This document shows, one piece after another, positions 4,916 through 10,698 of a DNA stretch of 10,698 nt. Below the pieces are notes generated by a model. It worked only from the letters and a program-made list of their open reading frames with translations. It was not told the origin of the DNA and ran no database searches. Both the position numbers and the translations under genes were made by a program. Within the stretch, counting starts at the first letter, position 1; the number at the start of each line of letters is the position of its first letter. This DNA comes from Campylobacteraceae bacterium (lineage in GTDB: Bacteria > Campylobacterota > Campylobacteria > Campylobacterales > Campylobacteraceae), in NCBI GenBank assembly GCA_031276365.1, contig JAISNG010000113.1:1-10698 (forward strand), given 5' to 3'.

Positions 4916-7900
4916 TTATTCGGCTTTTTGCATTGCCGATACTATTTTTACCGTCTCTATACTCACCGTGCAAACGCGTTTTAACAATTCAACCACCTGC
5001 TCTTTATAGTCGGCAAAACGGTAAGTATTAAATTTTTCCGCGATAGTCGCGTCTTTTGGTTTTTTCTCTTGATATTGATCAAGTATCCACTCCAAAGCGC
5101 TTCTGTTACCAAGTTTATAATCCCAAACTTCGGCAGGAATATCTTTAATGATACTATTTTCATCTAATATTATCATGCTGCTCTCTTTGTCGGCTTTGAG
5201 TTTGGGTTTGGGCAGAGTTTTATCGTTTATCGTTACTAATTGCAAAGGATACTGCTCTACTTTTTCATAGTTAAGATGCAAATCCATCAATTGCCTGCCC
5301 CATTCCGCCCATTGATAAAAATCATCGTAAAAGGGAATTCGCGGAAATTCGCGCTTTAGATTCAACTCATACTTTTTGCGGTAAGCGGGACTATGTAGCA
5401 CGGCGTAAACGTAATGGAAAATGTCTTGTTTGGTAATGTTTTCATCTTCATAATGTTTGATAAATTGTTCCAATCCCCAATCGGTAATATTGTCAATGCG
5501 GTTTCCGTTGGCGTCGTAGCGGTAGAGGGGGAGGCATTGGGCGTCTCCGTTCAGATGTAAATCAAACAGTTTATCGGAAATCAGTATGGAAAATGGCTTT
5601 GAATTTGATATTCCTGAAAAAGCAATCACCCAATTTTCATCCATTAACTTTTTTCCGAATATAGCTGTATGATTAGAAGTAAGCCTGTCGGATAATTTTT
5701 TATCGGAGTAATAAAACTTTTGATGAAAAGGACGATATAAATATCGAATGATGTTCTTTTCATTGAATATCAGTTTGTCTTTCCTGTTTAAATGAGTCTT
5801 CAGGGCTTCGCTCCATTTTATTGTATAGTCTAATGAAGCATTATCTTTTTTGTCTGAGTTTAATTGCTTGTTGTAGCGACCGACAAAATAGCTGATTTTC
5901 GAGGTGAGATTTTCTTTTGATAAATCAAATACCCATTCATCTCGTGCCGTATTTACGCCTAACGAAAACAACTCAAACAGCGTTTCATTTCCTCGTCCGA
6001 ATTTGGCATTTTTACTGCATAACGACAGCAGACTATCGAAATCATTATCGGCAAGGTTTATCCAGTTGTTATGTTTGTCGGGACGGATAATTTCAAACCG
6101 GTCGATTAACTCTCTCAAATGATTTTCGGAGAGCCATTGCAACTTCTGTTCTTTTCGCCAAAAATCGTCTAATGTGATATAGTGGATTTTGCAGGTTTTG
6201 TTTTCGCGGTTTTGTTTTTTTACCAAAAACATTATCGCTACTCCTGTCTGTATTCCAAATACATTGTGGGTTGTTCCGGCTATTTTGGGATTGACGCGCA
6301 CATCGCTGCGAGTATCTATGATATAAGCCGCTTCAAACTCCTGCTGAACAGTTTTGCGAAATCCGTCGAACGTACGGCTGTTGATAAAACTGCGGTTAGT
6401 AACGAATGCCACAATGCCGTTGCTGTCTAACCTATCAAACGCCCAGCGGTAAAACCGCGCATACATATCATATACTTTTGTTTTTTGTGCGGTGGAATAT
6501 TTAATAAATGTTTCTTTTATTCGCTCATCAATATGCGGGTATTCGCGGTTTTTATTATTGTCATTTTCATTTGCTTGATTGGCGTTGTAGGGTGGATTTC
6601 CGATGATGACGGCTATTTTTCTTCTATTTTGATTTTTAATGCGTCCGCTGTTTTCTTCAGATACAAAATTCATATGTCCTTGCCCTTTATAGCGGGTTTC
6701 CGTATTGTCAAGCGTATCCACAAAGCAGAGATTTTTAAATTCGGCATATTTGCTCATCTTTTGCGTATATGTAAACTCTATGTTTAGATTGCTGATATAG
6801 TAGGGCAATATGGCAACTTCGTTTGCATGCATCTCATTTTTGTATTTATGCTCTAACTTATCAGCGCGGATATAATCAATCATATCGCAAATAAAAGTTC
6901 CCGTTCCTGTAGCAGGGTCAAGTATCTCTACATTTATATCTTCCAAGTATCTGCCGAAATGTTTTGAAAGCAGATAATCCGTACTCTCTATCATAAAGCG
7001 AACAATCTCATTTGGAGTATATACTACGCCCAAACGGTCGGCGGCTTCGGGATTGTAGCTTTTGTAAAATGTCTCATAAATAACTTTTAGAAATTTCTGT
7101 TTTTCGTGATGGTCGGCAATGCTTGATGCGGCGGCGTTAATAGCGTCATAATAGTGCCTGATACTGCCCAAAACCGTTTTTCGGATAGCGCCTGTAAAAA
7201 ATGACTTAATGACTTTCTCAAGTTCGCGGGCAATGTTGTTTTCGCGGTGAAACTGCGTTTCTCCAAAGATAGTATTGAAAATATCTTCGGTCAAAATATG
7301 CTGTATCATCATTTCGCGCACATCTTCAACCGTAACCTGCGGATTGATACTATCGCGGCAAAGTTCCAAAAAATCGGCGGCAAAAGAGTTAAAATCATGA
7401 TTTGTATTTTCCGCATCAATGATAATGGCGCGTATAGTATCGGTAACCTTCGGAATATCCTGCCTAAAAAGGTCTATGGCTTTGCGAAAATCTTGCACTT
7501 CCTGACGTTCAAATGAGATAAACTTCGTCAATAAACTATCCAGAGTTTCAGTACACTCTACCGATACGCGCATCACCTCTTCGCCGTTTTGTATCAAAAT
7601 AACCGTTTTACTGTCTTCAAACAAGATATTTTCACGCGGATATCCTTTGGCGAATTTTTTTTCTATCTCTTCGTCGAGATTGTCGGCTTCGTCTTTACTC
7701 TCCCAATAGCCCCAATCCTGCCGCAAACTGTCTTTAAGCGTGCCGTCCGGCGTAATGGTTTTGCCCTCATGTGTTTTTACGCTGACTTCGGCAACCACAA
7801 CTAATCCGCGCTGGCTTGCATATGTATTCAACAGATTGTAAAAAGCATTTCGGACGGCAGTCTCTTTTTTTGTTCCGCCAAAACGTATGATTTTTTCAAC

Positions 7901-7957
7901 TTCAGTATAATATTGCCGTATAGCATAAAAACTGTTTTTATCTTTACTTAAAGCCAT
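4916..7957 (-). CDS. Single-chain restriction-modification enzyme, Type ISP-like, without helicase
   Basis: A 1013-residue protein combining DNA cleavage, methylation and recognition modules. Residues 50-130 look like a PD-(D/E)XK nuclease: AEVSV, then PD at 70-71 and ESK at 86-88, followed by the family block KKFAKGYPRENILFEDS. A helical region leads to a gamma-type adenine methyltransferase: GVVYTPNEIVRFM (310-322, motif X), DPATGTGTF (347-355, motif I, AdoMet binding) and GNPPY (453-457, catalytic motif IV). Residues from about 650 to 900 match the specificity region of Type ISP enzymes (GVNTARDEW, YLYRPFHQKFYY, CLPLYRY, LHSPAYRKKY). The classical ISP proteins LlaGI and LlaBIII are about 1.5 times as long and carry an SF2 helicase between nuclease and methylase. 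No DEAD/Walker motif is present here, so cutting like Type IIG/IIL enzymes is inferred. AAGGA lies 5 bp upstream of ATG 7957. The frame is intact, and it lies between purN and nnr. Confidence 0.92.
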   Translation of the reverse strand: MALSKDKNSFYAIRQYYTEVEKIIRFGGTKKETAVRNAFYNLLNTYASQRGLVVVAEVSVKTHEGKTITPDGTLKDSLRQDWGYWESKDEADNLDEEIEKKFAKGYPRENILFEDSKTVILIQNGEEVMRVSVECTETLDSLLTKFISFERQEVQDFRKAIDLFRQDIPKVTDTIRAIIIDAENTNHDFNSFAADFLELCRDSINPQVTVEDVREMMIQHILTEDIFNTIFGETQFHRENNIARELEKVIKSFFTGAIRKTVLGSIRHYYDAINAAASSIADHHEKQKFLKVIYETFYKSYNPEAADRLGVVYTPNEIVRFMIESTDYLLSKHFGRYLEDINVEILDPATGTGTFICDMIDYIRADKLEHKYKNEMHANEVAILPYYISNLNIEFTYTQKMSKYAEFKNLCFVDTLDNTETRYKGQGHMNFVSEENSGRIKNQNRRKIAVIIGNPPYNANQANENDNNKNREYPHIDERIKETFIKYSTAQKTKVYDMYARFYRWAFDRLDSNGIVAFVTNRSFINSRTFDGFRKTVQQEFEAAYIIDTRSDVRVNPKIAGTTHNVFGIQTGVAIMFLVKKQNRENKTCKIHYITLDDFWRKEQKLQWLSENHLRELIDRFEIIRPDKHNNWINLADNDFDSLLSLCSKNAKFGRGNETLFELFSLGVNTARDEWVFDLSKENLTSKISYFVGRYNKQLNSDKKDNASLDYTIKWSEALKTHLNRKDKLIFNEKNIIRYLYRPFHQKFYYSDKKLSDRLTSNHTAIFGKKLMDENWVIAFSGISNSKPFSILISDKLFDLHLNGDAQCLPLYRYDANGNRIDNITDWGLEQFIKHYEDENITKQDIFHYVYAVLHSPAYRKKYELNLKREFPRIPFYDDFYQWAEWGRQLMDLHLNYEKVEQYPLQLVTINDKTLPKPKLKADKESSMIILDENSIIKDIPAEVWDYKLGNRSALEWILDQYQEKKPKDATIAEKFNTYRFADYKEQVVELLKRVCTVSIETVKIVSAMQKAE

Positions 7958-7979
7958 TTTATTCCTTTACAAGTGTACG

Positions 7980-8027
7980 GTAAATGTAGAATTTTCGCTT
8001 GATGCAGCGTAATCGAAACGCATTTAC
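7980..8027. promoter_or_regulatory. Inverted repeat at the start region of the restriction-modification gene
   Basis: Outer arms GTAAATG (7980-7986) and CATTTAC (8021-8027) match exactly over 7 bp. An inner pair TTTCG (7993-7997) and CGAAA (8014-8018) is nested inside. It lies between the probable -10 at 8031-8036 and the start codon at 7957 and overlaps the expected transcription start, a position where repressors of restriction genes commonly bind. No controller gene is nearby. RNA folding in the leader is an alternative. Confidence 0.4.
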
Positions 8028-8030
8028 AGA

Positions 8031-8036
8031 AGTATA
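8031..8036 (-). promoter_or_regulatory. Candidate -10 box of the restriction-modification gene
   Basis: TATACT on the reverse strand within GATATACTTCTGT, a 13-mer also found at the terC promoter. It lies 73 bp upstream of the start codon. No consensus -35 is seen at 16-18 bp. It gives the gene an expression signal independent of nnr. Confidence 0.45.
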
Positions 8037-8135
8037 TCGGATTTTGACATGAGAGCATAAGCATTTTAGCAGTTATCACAAACATGTAAAATTTATCCGC
8101 CTTAAGATGGATTTGGACATAAAAACGCAGCAAAC

Positions 8136-9500
8136 TCAAAGCCACTTGAGTTCCTCTATCAATCCTTCGGGAGTAAGCGCGTAATTATTGTTTTGAAACT
8201 TCAAAGCCGCTAACGCGTGAGCTAACACGCCGTTAGCTGCGGCATCCAAAGGTGTATGCCCTTGAGCAAGAAGCGCGCCGATAACTCCAGCCAAAACATC
8301 GCCGCTGCCGCCCTTTGCCAAAGCTTGAGAGCCAAACGGGCAGACATACAAAATGCCATCTTGCGCGATTATCGTATTTGCGCCTTTTAAGACCAAAACA
8401 CCTTTGAATTTACGTGAAAACTCTCTTGCCCAAAAAAATCTATTTTGCTGTATCGCGTCCACACTCTGCGTCCCAAAGCCAAATATTTCAAGCAAACTTA
8501 CAAACTCTTTTGGATGTGGCGTAACGACGCATTTTGAAGTATTTAGCTTTGTGATTTTTTTATCGTAACACAAATCCGCATCTATCAAAAACGGTATATT
8601 TTCAAACCATGAAAACTCTATCTTTTGCGCTCCAAGTCCCATTCCTGCGATTATAGCCGTAGCTTTTGGCGGCATAGAAAAGGCTTGCATCAAAGAAGGA
8701 TTAAACTCAAAAAGTTTCTCCTTTACTAACAAACTAACAAGTCCCGCGCCAAAACTAAGCGCTGTTAGTCCCGCCAATACCGAAGCTCCTGCTTTCTCGC
8801 CGCTAACAACCGTGAGATGTCCGAAGTCGCCTTTGTTGGCATTTTTGCGCTCGCGTATAGGCAAAACCAAATCGCTTTTTTCAAGCAAAAACATATCTGT
8901 TTTATCTTCAAAGCGGCTTCTGTCCAAACCCAAATCACAGCAGATGATTTCGCCTGTAAAATCCTTTGCAAAATCCTCAAACAAAACTGCTTTGAGCGCT
9001 CCCATGCAAAGCGTAAAATCCGCTCTAAACGAAGTTTGTAAATATATGGCCGTTGGAATGTCGCAGGCAATTTTTATGCCGCTTTTGGTGTTCAAGTTTG
9101 CAAGCAGTTTTGTCAAATCAGCATCTATGCTGCCTTTTTGTCCGCTTCCTAAAATGCAGTCCACGTAAATATCTGCGGATTTTGGCAAAGATTTTACAAC
9201 CTTTGCACCAAGTGATTTTAAGCGTGAAAATTGTAGTTTGGCAAGTGGCGATTTTGGCTCATAAACGCAAAGAACGGATACTTTGAAAGCGCCGAAAAGC
9301 ATTCTTGCCGCGGCAAAACCATCCGCGCCGTTATTTCCGCTGCCGCAGACAAAAAGTATATCCGCATCCTTTTTGGCATGAGATTTGATAAAATCAGCCA
9401 TACCGCGAGCCGCATTTTCCATCAATATCTCTTCGCTTAAAAAAAACTTCTCCTGTGCGCGCTTATCCAACATGTTGGTTTTATGAAAAATCTTTTGCAT
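8136..9500 (-). CDS. nnr: Bifunctional NAD(P)H-hydrate epimerase / ADP-dependent dehydratase
   Basis: This enzyme repairs hydrated NADH and NADPH (NADHX, NADPHX). The N-terminal YjeF-type domain epimerises the R and S forms, and the C-terminal ribokinase-like domain dehydrates the S form at the cost of ADP. The 454-residue protein shows both. The epimerase part has LMENAARG (26-33), GSGNNGADG (53-61) and VDCILGSG around D114. The dehydratase part has NKGDFG (222-227), GMGLG (286-290), DAD (307-309), TPHPKEF (327-333), LKGANTII (371-378) and GSGDVLAG (398-405) with catalytic D401. It is shorter than E. coli Nnr (515), and the second domain looks compact but complete. The start is ATG at 9500 with only a weak GGA 7 bp upstream. 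It diverges from the plus-strand gene at 9626. Confidence 0.95.
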   Translation of the reverse strand: MQKIFHKTNMLDKRAQEKFFLSEEILMENAARGMADFIKSHAKKDADILFVCGSGNNGADGFAAARMLFGAFKVSVLCVYEPKSPLAKLQFSRLKSLGAKVVKSLPKSADIYVDCILGSGQKGSIDADLTKLLANLNTKSGIKIACDIPTAIYLQTSFRADFTLCMGALKAVLFEDFAKDFTGEIICCDLGLDRSRFEDKTDMFLLEKSDLVLPIRERKNANKGDFGHLTVVSGEKAGASVLAGLTALSFGAGLVSLLVKEKLFEFNPSLMQAFSMPPKATAIIAGMGLGAQKIEFSWFENIPFLIDADLCYDKKITKLNTSKCVVTPHPKEFVSLLEIFGFGTQSVDAIQQNRFFWAREFSRKFKGVLVLKGANTIIAQDGILYVCPFGSQALAKGGSGDVLAGVIGALLAQGHTPLDAAANGVLAHALAALKFQNNNYALTPEGLIEELKWL

Positions 9501-9525
9501 GGTAAAATCCGATTTGAAATGGTTA

Positions 9526-9531
9526 ATTATA
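9526..9531 (-). promoter_or_regulatory. Candidate -10 box of nnr
   Basis: TATAAT on the reverse strand, 25 bp upstream of the nnr start, with no clear -35. It lies in the 125-bp divergent gap shared with the plus-strand promoter. Confidence 0.45.
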
Positions 9532-9580
9532 CTAATTTTACGCTAAAACTCATTATAACCGCTTATAAGTTTAATATCTG

Positions 9581-9586
9581 TATAAT
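9581..9586 (+). promoter_or_regulatory. Candidate -10 box of the exported-protein gene
   Basis: Perfect TATAAT on the plus strand, 39 bp before the ATG at 9626, in an AT-rich context and without a recognisable -35. Back to back with the nnr -10 box. Confidence 0.5.
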
Positions 9587-9625
9587 CTTTCCATTGCAAA
9601 ATAAAATTACAGGCAGGCAGGAAAA

Positions 9626-10698
9626 ATGTTTAGAGTTATCATTGCGGCGGCATTGTGCGTAAGCGCGTTATTTGCGGGAATGGGCGATACGATAACAATC
9701 GGCGAATTTACCATAAAATCCACGCCGCTAAAGACGAACGGATTGAAAATAGAGATATTCAAAGGCGGAAAACCGTTTCAAGAGCTTGAGGATACGGAAT
9801 GGCCGAATTATTGCGACGTAAATTTTCTTTTTACGGAGAGTCAAGATAACCGAATTAGTTTCGGAACAATATGCGATAGCGAATATAACGCGGTTGAGAT
9901 CGAATACAACGCAAAAAAACAGAAATTTGACTACGCGGGAGCGATGGAATGGTTTCGCACTATCCATAGGATTAAAGAGATGAAAGATTATTATATAGGG
10001 CTTACATACGCGACGGATTCCGAATTCGGCAAACAAGAGGGCAGCCTTAGGATTTTCAAAAAACCGTCAAATGAAAATATTCTAACAATAACAAGCAATG
10101 CGGAAAACAGCGATATTTTTGACGAAGTTTTTTCGTATTGCGAAAGCGAAGATTGCCTGCGAGTCGGGGATTATAACTTTGATGGAATCGAAGATTTTTC
10201 GCTATTTCGCGGATACGATCGACAAGGCGGCGAAGAAAGAACATATTTTCTATACGATCCAAAGAAAAAAGAGTTTGTTTTGAGCGAGATTGGCGGATAC
10301 GGTTTGGAGTTTGACGCCAAAACCAAAACGATCAAAGCAAGCCATTCGGAAGCGGTTGGTTACGGTTCGGCAGATGTATATACGACATATAAAGTAGTAA
10401 ATAATAAAATGGAGAAAATAAAAGAAGAGTGCAGCCTAACTTATTACGATGAAACGAGTTCAGCCGTTTTCGCGCATGATTGCGGCGACAATTATTGGGA
10501 CGGTTTCACGCGTTTTAGATCTACGGGACCGAAAAAGAATTTTGAATTTGCCGTAGCTTTAAGCGGCAACGGAAAAGGCGTAGCGCTATACAAAGGACAA
10601 ACGGAATTTATAACGCTTGTTTTAAGCGCCAAAAAAGGCGACGAACATATATACGACGAAATATATAACGGCAAAAAGAACGGACAATATATCATCAC
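9626..10698 (+). CDS. Exported protein with XAC2610-like calcium-loop motif (3' partial)
   Basis: An uninterrupted frame from ATG 9626 runs off the right edge after 357 full codons. CAGGA lies just upstream. The N-terminus MFRVIIAAALCVSALFAG is a typical signal peptide, with likely cleavage after residue 17, so the product is periplasmic or outer-surface. Residues 181-191 read GDYNFDGIEDF, a DxNxDGxxD calcium-loop pattern, followed at 207-217 by YFLYDPKKKEF. This pair is the signature of XAC2610-related proteins, whose founder is a periplasmic inhibitor of lysozyme-like toxins. Six cysteines after the signal peptide (63, 83, 172, 177, 269, 286) could form disulfides. The C-terminal part from about residue 290 (WDGFTRF onward) is not recognised. 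Function as an inhibitor or immunity protein is inference from one motif region; a general calcium-binding exported protein is the alternative. Confidence 0.88.
   Translation, partial: MFRVIIAAALCVSALFAGMGDTITIGEFTIKSTPLKTNGLKIEIFKGGKPFQELEDTEWPNYCDVNFLFTESQDNRISFGTICDSEYNAVEIEYNAKKQKFDYAGAMEWFRTIHRIKEMKDYYIGLTYATDSEFGKQEGSLRIFKKPSNENILTITSNAENSDIFDEVFSYCESEDCLRVGDYNFDGIEDFSLFRGYDRQGGEERTYFLYDPKKKEFVLSEIGGYGLEFDAKTKTIKASHSEAVGYGSADVYTTYKVVNNKMEKIKEECSLTYYDETSSAVFAHDCGDNYWDGFTRFRSTGPKKNFEFAVALSGNGKGVALYKGQTEFITLVLSAKKGDEHIYDEIYNGKKNGQYII

Noticed and set aside
7948..8145. 65-codon minus-strand frame between nnr and the restriction gene
   Set aside because: It overlaps both genes and the promoter/inverted repeat of the latter and has no ribosome site.

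Overview
The window is most likely chromosomal DNA of a member of the Campylobacterota (epsilonproteobacteria). This is an inference from its low G+C content, short intergenic gaps, AT-rich leaders, protein style and the company kept by its genes. The single-chain Nnr enzyme, the short PurN and the TerC/PurN/Nnr neighbourhood are, as far as I recall, found together in Campylobacter. Genus cannot be fixed from the sequence alone.

Layout, left to right. (1) Positions 1-102 hold the first 34 codons of a minus-strand gene running off the left edge. (2) Positions 371-970 hold five minus-strand tRNA genes, transcribed in the order Pro(TGG), His(GTG), Arg(TCG), Arg(TCT), Leu(TAG). A clear TTGACA-17-TAAACT promoter lies at 1093-1121. 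(3) Positions 971-1739 carry the tRNA leader and a ~240 bp nested-palindrome repeat element (copy A). (4) Positions 1740-3258 are a minus-strand pair, a TerC-family membrane protein followed 4 bp later by thiG, with a good promoter at 3282-3310. (5) Positions 3259-4274 are a ~1 kb gene-poor stretch filled with repeats: copies B and C of the same element and two ~75 bp direct repeats. (6) Positions 4275-4859 are purN (minus). (7) Positions 4916-7957 are a 1013-residue single-polypeptide restriction-modification enzyme related to the Type ISP family (minus). It has a PD-(D/E)XK-like N-terminus, an adenine methyltransferase core and an ISP-type specificity region, but no helicase. (8) Positions 8136-9500 are nnr, the bifunctional NAD(P)H-hydrate epimerase/dehydratase (minus). 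(9) Positions 9626-10698 are a divergent plus-strand gene, still open at the right edge, for an exported protein with an XAC2610-like calcium-binding motif.

Functionally the housekeeping genes serve purine synthesis (purN), thiazole synthesis for thiamin (thiG), repair of damaged NAD(P)H (nnr), probable metal handling (TerC) and decoding (tRNAs). The accessory content is the restriction-modification gene between purN and nnr and the repeat elements between terC and purN and beyond thiG. The simplest reading is an old terC-purN-nnr block opened by a defence gene and by non-autonomous palindromic elements. No transposase, integrase, CRISPR array, rRNA or phage gene is visible.
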